This document shows, one piece after another, positions 34,248-42,123 of a stretch of DNA of 64,000 bases. A program made the translations under genes and the position numbers. The stretch covers positions 74,120 to 138,119 of the forward strand of contig NZ_DASUCC010000035.1 of assembly GCF_035762905.1 (NCBI RefSeq), given 5' to 3'. The stretch is from DASYTH01 sp035762905. GTDB taxonomy: Bacteria; Actinomycetota; Actinomycetes; Mycobacteriales; Pseudonocardiaceae. Every line of letters begins with the position of its first letter. Positions within the stretch are counted from its first letter, which is position 1. The notes under the pieces were generated by a model. It searched no databases. It saw only the letters and a list, made by a program, of their open reading frames with translations, and was not told the origin of the DNA.

Positions 34248-35214
34248 CGTCTTCGTGTTCGACGGGGTGGCCCACCCGTTCAACTTCGAGCCGAAGAACG
34301 CGTTCGGCAAGCCGGGCGAGATGTTCTCCAACCACCTCTACGCCTTCCACGCCACGCTGACCCCGGACGACGCCACCCACCTGTCCGCCGAGCAGTTCCT
34401 GCGCAAGTGGACGATCGAGGACATCCGGCGGATGGTCTACGAGGAGTCGGACACCGACATGCTGGTGGCGATGCCGCTGCCGCTGACCGACCTGTACGCC
34501 GACGGGCTGTCCCCGTGGGAGGAGTGCGCGGAGCTGGCCGCGCGCGACCCGGACAAGACGGTGTTCTGGGGTTCGGTGAACCCGCTTGAGGGCCGGCGCG
34601 CGCTGGACCTGATGGAGCGTCAGGTCGGCGAGTTCGGCGCGAAGGCGTTCAAGTTCTACAACGTGCGCTACGACTACGGCCAGCCGTTCCCCTGGCGGAT
34701 GGACGATCCGCGGGTGGCCTTCCCGGTGTTCGAGAAGGCGCAGGAACTCGGCGTGAACCTGATCGGTGTGCACAAGGGCGTGCCGCTCGGCCCCCAACCG
34801 ATCGAGCACACGCAGACCTGGGACATGGACGGCGCCGCGGCCAACTTCCCGGACATCAACTTCGTGATCTACCACGTCGGCCTGCCGTTCCTGGACGAGA
34901 CGTGCTGGCAGCTCATCCGCTACCCGAACCTGTACGCCTCGATCGCCGCCACGATCAACTTCGTGGTCCGGGCGCCCCGCATGTTCGCCGAGATCATCGG
35001 GAAACTGCTGTTCTGGTGCGGCGAAGACAAGATCGTCTACGGCAGCGAGGCGCCGATCTTCCACCCGCAGTGGGCATTGCGTGCCTTCATGGACTTCCAG
35101 ATCCCGCAGGACCTCTGCGACGGCTACGGCTATCCCCAGCTCACCGACACCGCCAAACGCAAGATCCTCGGCGAGAACCTCCTGCGCCTGCACGGCATCG
35201 ACAAACCGCGTTAA
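34237..35214 (+). CDS. Amidohydrolase-2 family metal-dependent hydrolase
   Basis: A protein of 325 residues from a GTG preceded by GGAAGGAGG. Family features are FDGVAHPFNF (first metal-ligand region), KAFKFYNVRYDY (bridging Lys region), GVHKGVPLG, FVIYHVGLPF (His) and the final catalytic-type Asp/Glu region YGSEAPIFHP. Amidohydrolase-2 members include decarboxylases and lactonases. The substrate here is unknown; the context of a sugar transporter and an IclR regulator hints at a sugar acid or aromatic acid. Confidence 0.88.
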   Translation: MIDDVFVFDGVAHPFNFEPKNAFGKPGEMFSNHLYAFHATLTPDDATHLSAEQFLRKWTIEDIRRMVYEESDTDMLVAMPLPLTDLYADGLSPWEECAELAARDPDKTVFWGSVNPLEGRRALDLMERQVGEFGAKAFKFYNVRYDYGQPFPWRMDDPRVAFPVFEKAQELGVNLIGVHKGVPLGPQPIEHTQTWDMDGAAANFPDINFVIYHVGLPFLDETCWQLIRYPNLYASIAATINFVVRAPRMFAEIIGKLLFWCGEDKIVYGSEAPIFHPQWALRAFMDFQIPQDLCDGYGYPQLTDTAKRKILGENLLRLHGIDKPR

Positions 35215-35324
35215 GCGCCCGCCGCCACCACCCCGGATCCACCGGCGGCGACCGCCCGGCGGAGCAGGGCCGCCGATCGCCGGTTCCGGCGCTTACCCCC
35301 TGGCGCCGGAACCGGCACTCACCA

Positions 35325-35660
35325 CCCCCAGAACCCAAGACTCGCCCACCCGGACCCAGCAACTCACCAACCCGGACCCGGCAACTCGTCGACCCCGACC
35401 CAGCAACTCGCCGAACGCCCGGCGCCCTCCGGCGAGTCCCCGGCTCCAGCACCCGAACCCCCGGCTCCAACACCCGAATCGCCGATTCCAGCCCCCGAAC
35501 CGCCGATCCGGGATGCAGCGGACTGGCCGGTTCCGGCAGCCCACCCCGCACCCACACCGCCGCACCGCACCGCCGCCGCTGCGCGGCGGCCGCGCCGCGC
35601 AGCGGCGGCGATCGGCCCGACGTAACGACTCGCCGGTCCGGAGCCGGGAACTCGCCGGGG
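35325..35660. repeat. Short repeat array (locus R3) in a convergent gap
   Basis: The 465-base gap after the amidohydrolase gene holds no gene. It carries alternating CCCAGCAACTCGCC and GGCGAGTCCCCGGCTCC words, several CACCCGAAC/CCCCCGAAC units, and a GCGGCGGCCGCGCCGCGC palindromic core. The array faces the converging transposase remnant at 35680. Confidence 0.8.
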
Positions 35661-35668
35661 CCTGAGCG

Positions 35669-35995
35669 CTAGGACCTGTTTAGAAAGTGGTGTTGGCGAG
35701 GGCGCGTAGCCAGATGTCGATGGTGGCGACGTGCACGGTGGCTTGGTAGCGCAGGGCGAGTCGTACCTGGTGGCCACGGCGCGGTGGCGTTTGAGTCGGT
35801 TGATGCCGCATTCCACGGCGTGGCGCTGCTTGTAGAGCTGTGGATCGAACGCTGGTGGCCGTCCTCCGGCCGAGCCTTTGGCTCGGCGATGGGTGTGTTG
35901 GTCGGCCTTGACGGGGATCGTCGCGGGCGATCCGGTGGCGGCGCGGGTAGGCCGGTTGGCCCGGGAGGAGTCGGCGCGACCTCGCCCTCTTGACT
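35669..35995 (-). pseudogene. IS5-type transposase, C-terminal remnant with frameshift
   Basis: Only the last ~100 codons survive: GGRPPAFDPQLYKQRHAVEC, GINRLKRHRAVATRYD, then after a one-base frameshift near 35765, LALRYQATVHVATIDIWLRA and a stop at 35680. The E of the DDE triad (AVEC) is present; the catalytic Asp residues are gone. The end carries CTAGGACCTGT (35669-35679), matching the outer end of the IS remnant at 38187. It borders the GntR/ABC cassette. Confidence 0.8.
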
Positions 35996-36031
35996 CCGCA
36001 GCCGGCATCTGTCCATACTGAGCATAGACAG
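35990..36031 (+). promoter_or_regulatory. Promoter and GntR-type dyad
   Basis: TTGACT (35990-35995), an 18-base spacer and CATACT (36014-36019) resemble a sigma-70 promoter. Overlapping the -10, CTGTCCAT...ATAGACAG (36009-36031) forms a near-perfect dyad, a likely site for autoregulation by the GntR protein encoded at 36055. Confidence 0.5.
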
Positions 36032-36054
36032 TAGATGTGGTGGAGGCTTTGCGG

Positions 36055-36429
36055 ATGCACGTCATCGTCTCGCCTGTGCCCGGAGTACCCCTGTATGAGC
36101 AGATCGTTGAGCAGATTCGACAGCAGATCATGGCCGGGGAGCTCGCGGCCGGGACGCCGCTGCCGTCATTGCGCGCGCTGGCCGCAGAGTTGCGGGTCAG
36201 CCTGATCACGACCACGCGGGCGTACAACGACCTGGCCGCCGAGGGGCTGATCGTGAACGTGCCTGGCAAGGGCTCGTTCGTCGCGCAGATCGACCCAGAG
36301 CAGGCCCGCTGGGACTGTCTGGACCGGGCGCGGGCGGAGTTTCGGCAGATCGTCGAGCGCACCCGGCACATCGGCCTGGTCTCGCTGGAGGAGTTGACTG
36401 CGATGCTCGCGCAGGAATGGGAGCGATGA
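36055..36429 (+). CDS. GntR-family regulator, YtrA type
   Basis: A protein of 124 residues from the ATG at 36055 with GGAGG 8 bases upstream; a GTG at 36037 lacks a ribosome site. The winged helix is typical (PLYEQIVEQIRQQIMAGELA, LPSLRALAAELRVSLITTTR, AYNDLAAEGLIVNVPGKGSF). The short helical C-terminus marks the YtrA subfamily, which usually represses an adjacent ABC transporter. Its stop overlaps the ATPase start (ATGA). Confidence 0.92.
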   Translation: MHVIVSPVPGVPLYEQIVEQIRQQIMAGELAAGTPLPSLRALAAELRVSLITTTRAYNDLAAEGLIVNVPGKGSFVAQIDPEQARWDCLDRARAEFRQIVERTRHIGLVSLEELTAMLAQEWER

Positions 36430-37268
36430 ACACGACAGAGCACATTGTGGAGGCCGTCGGGCTCGTGAAGCGCCGCGGAGACTTCACCCTCGGCCCGCTG
36501 GACCTTCGCGTTCCGCGGGGCTTCGTCACCGGGATGGTCGGTGCCAACGGCTCGGGCAAGACGACGACGCTGCGCACGCTGCTCGGGCTCGTCCGCTCGG
36601 ACGCGGGAACGATCGCGATGCCGCCGATCGGCGAGGTCGGGGTCGTGTTCGACCAACCGTTCGTGCTGCCGTACTGGCGCGTCCGTGACGCGGCGGCCGC
36701 CTATGCCGCGTCTCGACCCGGTTGGGACCAGGACTGGTTCGACCGGCTGTGCCGCCGGTTCAGGCTGGGGGCCAACGAGCGAGTGAACAAGCTGTCGCGG
36801 GGCCAGGGCAACAAGCTGATGATCGGGCTGGCGATGGGCAATCATCCCGATCTGCTGATCCTGGATGAGCCCACCAGCGGCCTTGACCCGGCCGCGCGTG
36901 CCGACCTGGTCGATCTGCTGCGCGAGCACATGCGCCGTCCGGAGGCGTCGATACTGTTCTCCACGCACATCACCAGCGACCTGGAGCACTTCGCCGACTA
37001 CCTAGTGTTCGTCGATGGCGGTCAGGTCATCTACTCCGGCGCCGTGGACGAACTCATCGAGGAGTTCGCCTACATTCGAGGAGCGTTGACGGACCTCACC
37101 GCGGAGAACACACCACTGATCCGGGGCCTGCGCCGCGGTCAGCACAACTTCGACGGCATCATCCGCACCGCCGACACCGCCGGGTTCGGCTCGGGCGTCC
37201 AGATCGAGACCCCGACGATCGAGCGGGTCGTCGTTCATCATGTGCGGTCCAGCGACGAGGAGCCCTGA
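36426..37268 (+). CDS. ABC transporter ATP-binding protein (YtrB-like)
   Basis: A protein of 280 residues with Walker A GANGSGKTTTLR, signature LSRGQGNKL (in place of LSGGQ), Walker B LLILDEPTSGLDP and the switch His in FSTHITSD. The C-terminal ~70 residues are variable. It starts within the GntR stop and is followed 2 bases later by the permease gene. It may export a drug or lantibiotic, or act in envelope stress, as in other YtrA-type operons. Confidence 0.92.
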   Translation: MNTTEHIVEAVGLVKRRGDFTLGPLDLRVPRGFVTGMVGANGSGKTTTLRTLLGLVRSDAGTIAMPPIGEVGVVFDQPFVLPYWRVRDAAAAYAASRPGWDQDWFDRLCRRFRLGANERVNKLSRGQGNKLMIGLAMGNHPDLLILDEPTSGLDPAARADLVDLLREHMRRPEASILFSTHITSDLEHFADYLVFVDGGQVIYSGAVDELIEEFAYIRGALTDLTAENTPLIRGLRRGQHNFDGIIRTADTAGFGSGVQIETPTIERVVVHHVRSSDEEP

Positions 37269-37269
37269 C

Positions 37270-37938
37270 ATGCATGCCATTGCCCGCTTCGTCGGCCTGG
37301 ACCTGCGGTCCATGCGGCCCAACGCGAAGTTCTTGATCATCCCTGCGGCGATCGTCGGCGTCTCGACGCTGGTGGCCAGCGCCGTGCTCCTCAGCCCGTA
37401 CCTGCTGATCCCGGGGATATCCTGCTTGGCGGTTCTCAACACCCCGATGCACCTGTTCGGAAACGACGAACGCGGCCGCCTCGACACCCTCTACGCCGCG
37501 CTCGGCATCCGGCGCCAGCACGTCGTCCTCGGCCGTTATGCGACCTGCCTACTGCTGCTGATCGCACTCACCGTCGCAGGGACCCTCGTGGCTCCGGTTG
37601 CCGCGCTCGCCTTCGGCGCCGAGTTCGAGTGGGCCGTCGTCGCCGTCGTCGCCGCCGCCAGCGTCACGCTCATCGGCATTCTGCTTGTCGCCCAACTACC
37701 CGCGTTCTTCGCGACCGGCCCGGGCCCGATTCGCATCGTCGCCGTCTTCCCTCCCGCCATCATCATCGCCGTCCTATTCCTCGCATGGGGGTTCCCCGCT
37801 GTCCGCACCGGGCTGCTGTCGTGGCTCGAGGACGCGAACCCCGCCCGGCTCACCGTCGCCGCGATCGCGGCCCTCAGCATCCTCGGACTCGCCTCCACCG
37901 CGCTCTCCGCGCGCCTCTACGCTCGGCGCGATCTCTAG
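37270..37938 (+). CDS. ABC-2 type permease
   Basis: A protein of 222 residues with about six membrane helices (AKFLIIPAAIVGVSTLVASA, ATCLLLLIALTVAGTLVAPV, VVAVVAAASVTLIGILLVAQ). The motif HLFGNDERGRLDTLYAALGI matches the ABC2_membrane_5 family that partners YtrB-like ATPases. It is the last gene of the three-gene GntR cassette. Confidence 0.88.
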   Translation: MHAIARFVGLDLRSMRPNAKFLIIPAAIVGVSTLVASAVLLSPYLLIPGISCLAVLNTPMHLFGNDERGRLDTLYAALGIRRQHVVLGRYATCLLLLIALTVAGTLVAPVAALAFGAEFEWAVVAVVAAASVTLIGILLVAQLPAFFATGPGPIRIVAVFPPAIIIAVLFLAWGFPAVRTGLLSWLEDANPARLTVAAIAALSILGLASTALSARLYARRDL

Positions 37939-38186
37939 CGCTCGACCGCTTTCACTTACACGGTCCCGATGCTCGGATTGATGAAGCGCTGAACCCCCAA
38001 AGTCCGGCCCTACCCAGAACACAAACCACCGATGCGGTTCCCGCACTCCCAACTCCACGGGGCCCGGACGCCACGCGGCGCCCCCGATCGCGGGGGGACG
38101 CCCCGTTGTCCTGTGCGCGCACCGTCAAGCCGCCCACTGACCGGGCCGCCGATCGGGCCGGTTGGCACGCCGGTCCAGCAGCGCGG
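37939..38186. other. Gene-free spacer with a hairpin
   Basis: No gene was found between the permease stop and the IS end. A GC-rich hairpin at 38077-38102 (GGCGCCCCC, GATCG loop region, then GGGGGGACGCC) may terminate the cassette transcript. Confidence 0.5.
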
Positions 38187-38248
38187 CTAGGACCTGTGTA
38201 GAGATCGATCATCGACCAAGACGATCAAGAAGACCGGAGACCTCGTCG

Positions 38249-38818
38249 GTGAGCGTTGCGGTGACGGGGCGGGCCGATCTGTCCGACGTCCAGTGGGCGG
38301 TCCTGGAACCGCTGCTGCCGGTCGGGAAGAGGCCGGGCCGCCCGCCGAAGTGGCCGAAGCGGCAGTTGATCAACGGGATCCGCTGGCGGGTTCGGGTTGG
38401 CGCACCGTGGCGGGATGTGCCGTCTGCGTATGGATCCTGGCAGGCGGTCTATGGGTTGTTTCGTCGTTGGCAGCGGGCCGGGGTCTGGGCGGCGATCCTC
38501 GCTCGGTTACAGGCCCGGGCCGACGCTGCGGGGTGGATTACCTGGGATGTCAGCGTCGACTCGACCATCGCTCGGGCGCATCAGCACGCTGCCGGGGCGC
38601 GGAAAAGGGGGGCGCGCAGAAAGAGCCACCGGCTGGAGTGGGCCAACCGGGAGCCAGCCGATCACGCGCTCGGGCGGTCGCGGGGTGGCTGGAGCACCAA
38701 GCTGCATCCGGCCACCGAGCAAGGCCAGACGGTCGAGCAGATCGTGCCACCCGGCGGCACCGAGCCCAGCCCGGTGATCACGATCGCGCTGGCCACCAGA
38801 CCGCCACTCCGGGATTGA
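38249..38818 (+). pseudogene. IS5-type transposase, N-terminal part
   Basis: A product of 189 residues from a GTG. The N-terminus (DLSDVQWAVLEPLLPVGKRP, WRVRVGAPWRDVPSAYGSWQ) and DVSVDSTIARAHQHAAGARK, with the first catalytic Asp, are typical of IS5-group DDE transposases. RGGWSTKLHPATEQGQ follows, but the second Asp and the Glu are absent because the frame ends early at PPLRD in a repeat. A full protein would be near 270-290 residues, so it is inactive. Confidence 0.88.
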
Positions 38819-38841
38819 CTGCTGTCGTTGCGTTCCAGCGA
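38801..38841. repeat. 41-bp repeat, copy B (truncates the transposase)
   Basis: This matches 15802-15842 at 38 of 41 bases. It supplies the last codons (PPLRD) and the stop of the broken transposase frame, and ends 17 bases before the kynureninase stop. Confidence 0.8.
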
Positions 38842-38857
38842 AACAGTCCGGGAATGT

Positions 38858-40066
38858 CTAACCGGACAAGCGGCGGATCACGTCCAGCCCGGCCCACAGC
38901 TCGGCGAAGCTGGTGGACAGCGCGGCCGGGCCGAGCCGGATCCCGTGCGGCGCACGGAAGTCGAGGATCACCCCGGCGTTCACGAACCGCTCGGTCAGCA
39001 CCGCGGCCCGCGGATGGTCGAGGGTGACGTGGCCGCCGCGCTCATCGTCCGCGCGCGGTGAGGCCAGGGTGTAGCCGAGCGGGGCCAGCCACTCGTCGGC
39101 CAGCTCGATCAGCATTCGGGTGAGCGCGGTGGACTTGGCCCGCACCCGGTCGATCCCGGCCTCGGCGAGCAACTCCACGCCCGCGGCGACACAGAGCAGA
39201 CCCGCGATCGGCGGGGTGCCGGAGAGCACCCGGCGCATCCCGGGCGCCGGACGGAAGTCGTCGTCCATCGCGAAGATGTTCTCGGTGCCGATCCAGCCAC
39301 GCAGCGGCGCCGCGAAGTCCGGCTGGTGCGCGGCGCGCACGTAGAGGAACGCGGGCGCGCCCGGGCCGGCGTTGAGGAACTTGTAGGTGCAGCCGACCGC
39401 GAAGTCCGCGCCGCCCGCGTCCAGCCGCACCGGGACCGCGCCGGCGCTGTGGCACAGGTCCCAGACCACCAGGGCGCCGGCTTCGTGCACCAATTCGGTG
39501 ATCGCGGCCAGATCGGCCAGGTAGGCCGAGCGGTAGGCGACGTGCGAGAGGGTGACCACCGCGGTCGACTCGCCGACGACCTCGGCCAGCTGCGCCGCGG
39601 TGACCCCGGCCCGCAGGTCCGGCCGGACCCAGCGCACGGTCAGGCCGAGATCCTCGGCGACCGCCTCGGTGACGTACCGGTCGGTGGGGAAGTTCAGCGC
39701 GTCGGTGACCAGCTCGGTGCGGCCGGGCCGCAGCGCCGCCGCGGCCCGGATCGCCTTGTGCAGGCAGATCGTCGTGGAGTCGGCCACGATCACCTGGCCG
39801 GGCGCGGCGCCGAGGCACACCTCGCCGAGCCGGTCACCGATCCGCTCCGGCAGCTCAAGCCAGCCCTCGCCCCAGGCCCGGATCATCCGTGAACCCCATT
39901 GCCGGACAAGGAGATCGTTCAAACTGTCTACAGTGGACTTCGGTGGCCGGCCCAGCGAGTTGCCGTCCAGGTACGCCACCACGGCGGGATCCCCGATCGG
40001 CACGAACCGGTCCCGAAAACCGGCCAGCTTGTCCTGTTCGTCCAGCGACCGCGCGTCGGCGAGCAT
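38858..40066 (-). CDS. kynU: Kynureninase
   Basis: A protein of 402 residues from the ATG at 40066; a GTG directly before it is an alternative. The class V aminotransferase fold has the PLP lysine Lys229 in GCTYKFLNAGPGAP, VVWDLCHSAGAVPV (PLP Asp), DGNSLGRPP and FRAPHGIRLGP. It cleaves kynurenine or 3-hydroxykynurenine to (hydroxy)anthranilate and alanine. No tryptophan dioxygenase or formamidase gene is nearby; the IS remnant and 41-bp repeat abut its 3' end, so an ancestral neighbour may have been lost. Confidence 0.95.
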   Translation of the reverse strand: MLADARSLDEQDKLAGFRDRFVPIGDPAVVAYLDGNSLGRPPKSTVDSLNDLLVRQWGSRMIRAWGEGWLELPERIGDRLGEVCLGAAPGQVIVADSTTICLHKAIRAAAALRPGRTELVTDALNFPTDRYVTEAVAEDLGLTVRWVRPDLRAGVTAAQLAEVVGESTAVVTLSHVAYRSAYLADLAAITELVHEAGALVVWDLCHSAGAVPVRLDAGGADFAVGCTYKFLNAGPGAPAFLYVRAAHQPDFAAPLRGWIGTENIFAMDDDFRPAPGMRRVLSGTPPIAGLLCVAAGVELLAEAGIDRVRAKSTALTRMLIELADEWLAPLGYTLASPRADDERGGHVTLDHPRAAVLTERFVNAGVILDFRAPHGIRLGPAALSTSFAELWAGLDVIRRLSG

Positions 40067-40081
40067 CACCCACCCATCGTG

Positions 40082-40873
40082 TCAGACCGGAATCGCCAGG
40101 GTGGCGGTCAATCCGCTCCCGACGTCTCCGGTGACCTGTGCCAACTGCCGCGCATGACCGTCCCGGAACACGGTGTCGCTGCTCAGGTCGGTGCGGGCGA
40201 AGTTGCGCGCGCTGATGTCGTAGCCGGGGCCGCCGTAGACGGCGCGGCACACCTCCTCGGGCAGCGCGAGCTGCGAGGTGATGATCTTGGTGCCGCCCGC
40301 CGTGGCGTCGCCGAGGCTCCGGTACACCTCGAAGTGGATGTGCGGCCACCGCCCGGAGTACGCGGCCGGGAAGATGCTGGTGAAGGCGAGCCGCCCGGAG
40401 TCGTCCGCGGCCTGCACGCCGCGCAGATAGTTCTCCCCGGTGGCGCCCGGGGAGTACATCGAGTAGCGGCCCTCCCGGTCGCACTGCCACACGTACACCG
40501 CGGCCCCGGCCAGCGCGTCCCCGGTGTCCGCCTCGAGCACGGTCAGGTCCAGCCGCAGCGGCACCCCGTCCGCCACCCCGGACGCCGAACCGATGCTGGA
40601 CCGGATGTCCGCGCGCACGACCCCGCTTTCGGTGAGCACGTTGGGCCCGTTGCTCCCGTCACCCGGGAACGGCCCGCCGGTCTCCGCCGGAATCTCCTCG
40701 ACCGGCCCACCGCCGGCCGTCGGCGCTGGCGCGGCGGTCGCCGGGTCCGCCGGCTCCCCGGACGTGCACCCGGCGAGCACGGCCAACCCCGCACCGCCGA
40801 ACAACGTCAATGCCCGCCGCCGGCTGCGCAGCGTCGCCAGGTCATAGGCCAGTCCCCGGTCATGTCGGTGCAC
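40082..40873 (-). CDS. Intradiol dioxygenase-like lipoprotein
   Basis: About 263 residues from a GTG at 40873; an ATG at 40915 is possible. The N-terminus has a basic RSRRRALTLFGGAGLAVLAG and a lipobox LAGC, so it is exported and anchored. The domain resembles intradiol ring-cleavage dioxygenases: DLTVLEADTGDALAGAAVYV, WQCDREGRYSMYS (Tyr ligands) and WPHIHFEVYRS (His ligands). The substrate is unknown; secreted forms in actinomycetes act on catechols. It lies 15 bases before the kynureninase gene, probably in the same operon. Confidence 0.88.
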   Translation of the reverse strand: MHRHDRGLAYDLATLRSRRRALTLFGGAGLAVLAGCTSGEPADPATAAPAPTAGGGPVEEIPAETGGPFPGDGSNGPNVLTESGVVRADIRSSIGSASGVADGVPLRLDLTVLEADTGDALAGAAVYVWQCDREGRYSMYSPGATGENYLRGVQAADDSGRLAFTSIFPAAYSGRWPHIHFEVYRSLGDATAGGTKIITSQLALPEEVCRAVYGGPGYDISARNFARTDLSSDTVFRDGHARQLAQVTGDVGSGLTATLAIPV

Positions 40874-40980
40874 GCCACCGACATTCCTCGCTTCCCGCGT
40901 TCCGCGCAATGTCACATCGCGCCCGGAACTCTTGATCGGTGGTAACCCGTTGACGGTACGGGCGGGCTTACGAGAAGGCG

Positions 40981-41538
40981 GTGACGGTGAGCAGAATCGA
41001 GCCGGGGGTCGAGATCACGGCGCGCAAGCTGGCGACCGTGCCCGGGGCACTGGTGCCGGTGCCGGACCCCGAACGGTTGGTGCACCTGCAGTTCCGCCGG
41101 TTCGCCGGCTGCCCGGTGTGCAACCTGCATCTGCGGTCGTTCGTCCGCCGGCACGCCGAGATCACCGCGGCCGGCGTGCGCGAGGTCGTGCTGTTCCACT
41201 CCCCCGCCGCGGAACTCCGGCCGCACATCGCGGACCTGCCGTTCGACGTGGTCGCCGACCCGGACAAGCGGCAGTACACCGAGTTCGGCGTCGAATCCGG
41301 GCCGCGCGCGCTGCTCGACCCGCGGGCCTGGGGCGCGGTGGTGTGGGGCACGCTGCGCGACCTCGGCCCGATCCTGCGCCGCCGCCGGCCGCCCCCGTCG
41401 CGCCGGCAGCCCAACGGACGGCTCGGGCTGCCCGCCGACTTCCTCATCGCGCCCGACGGGCGGGTGCTGGCCAGCAAGTACGGGCAGCACGCCGACGACC
41501 AGTGGTCGGTGGACGAGCTGCTGGCCCTGGTCCGCTAG
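40981..41538 (+). CDS. AhpC/TSA-like thioredoxin-fold protein
   Basis: A protein of 185 residues with a GTG start. The active-site-like motif is FAGCPVCNLHLR, a CxxC, followed by VREVVLFHSPAAELRPHIAD and DVVADPDKRQYTEFGV, as in the peroxiredoxin-like family, with a C-terminal LPADFLIAPDGRVLASKYG. A thiol-disulfide or peroxide-reducing role is likely. It is divergent from the dioxygenase gene and overlaps the next gene at its 3' end by 4 bases. Confidence 0.85.
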   Translation: MTVSRIEPGVEITARKLATVPGALVPVPDPERLVHLQFRRFAGCPVCNLHLRSFVRRHAEITAAGVREVVLFHSPAAELRPHIADLPFDVVADPDKRQYTEFGVESGPRALLDPRAWGAVVWGTLRDLGPILRRRRPPPSRRQPNGRLGLPADFLIAPDGRVLASKYGQHADDQWSVDELLALVR

Positions 41539-42050
41539 GCACGGCGGCGGACCACCAGCACCGCCGAGTCGACCTGCGGGGGCGGGTCGAACGCGCCGCG
41601 CGGCAGCGGGCGGCCGGTGCGGATGGACCAGTGCCGGTCGGGGCGGGTCGCGTAGCGGCGCACGACGGCCCGTTGCAGGACCAGGTCGGCGGCGTGCAGC
41701 CGGGAGCCGGGGCGCAGCAGCAGCCGCAGCAATGGGCTGGTGATCCCGAACGGCGGGCTGGCGACCACCCGGAACGGCCGGGCGGGCCAGCGGATCTCCA
41801 GGATGTCGGCCTGCACCACGGTCACCGGTGCGCCGGCGAACCGATCACGCAGCGACCGCGCCCGGATCGGGTGCAGTTCGACGGCGAGCACGCGGGCACC
41901 GGCCGCGATCAGGTGTCGGGTGAGGGCACCGGTGCCGGCCCCGGCGTCGACGACGAGTTCGCCCGGGCGGACGCCGGAATCGGCGACGACCCGGGCCGCC
42001 CACTCGTCAACGAGCGGATGCCACCCCCACGTCCGCCGGGCGGCGGACAC
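41535..42050 (-). CDS. Short KsgA/Erm-like methyltransferase
   Basis: A protein of 171 residues from a GTG. SAM motif I is VVDAGAGTGALTRHLIAAGA, followed by VLAVELHP, VVQADILEI and ASPPFGITSPLLRLLL. The last aligns with the catalytic (N/S)-(I/L)-P-(F/Y) motif of rRNA adenine dimethylases, but here reads SPPFG. KsgA/Erm proteins are about 250-280 residues; the C-terminal helical RNA-binding domain is cut to FDPPPQVDSAVLVVRRRA. It may be a small Erm-type methyltransferase or have another substrate. Confidence 0.8.
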   Translation of the reverse strand: MSAARRTWGWHPLVDEWAARVVADSGVRPGELVVDAGAGTGALTRHLIAAGARVLAVELHPIRARSLRDRFAGAPVTVVQADILEIRWPARPFRVVASPPFGITSPLLRLLLRPGSRLHAADLVLQRAVVRRYATRPDRHWSIRTGRPLPRGAFDPPPQVDSAVLVVRRRA

Positions 42051-42123
42051 GGCGCGGCATCACGAAGCAGAAGTGCACGACCTGCACGGTAGGCAACGCC
42101 GGCACGATCGCCAACCGAATTTC

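Larger units (their letters stand above)
38187..38848 (+). mobile_element. Truncated IS5-type insertion sequence
   Basis: The left end CTAGGACCTGTGTAGAGATC begins at 38187 and the transposase gene at 38249. The right end is missing: after about 550 bases of transposase the sequence runs into the 41-bp repeat at 38801. CTAG at the outer edge could be the target site. Confidence 0.75.

Noticed and set aside
36055..37938. GntR/ABC cassette as an intact composite transposon
   Set aside because: Both IS copies are truncated, and no complete pair of inverted ends or target duplication could be shown.
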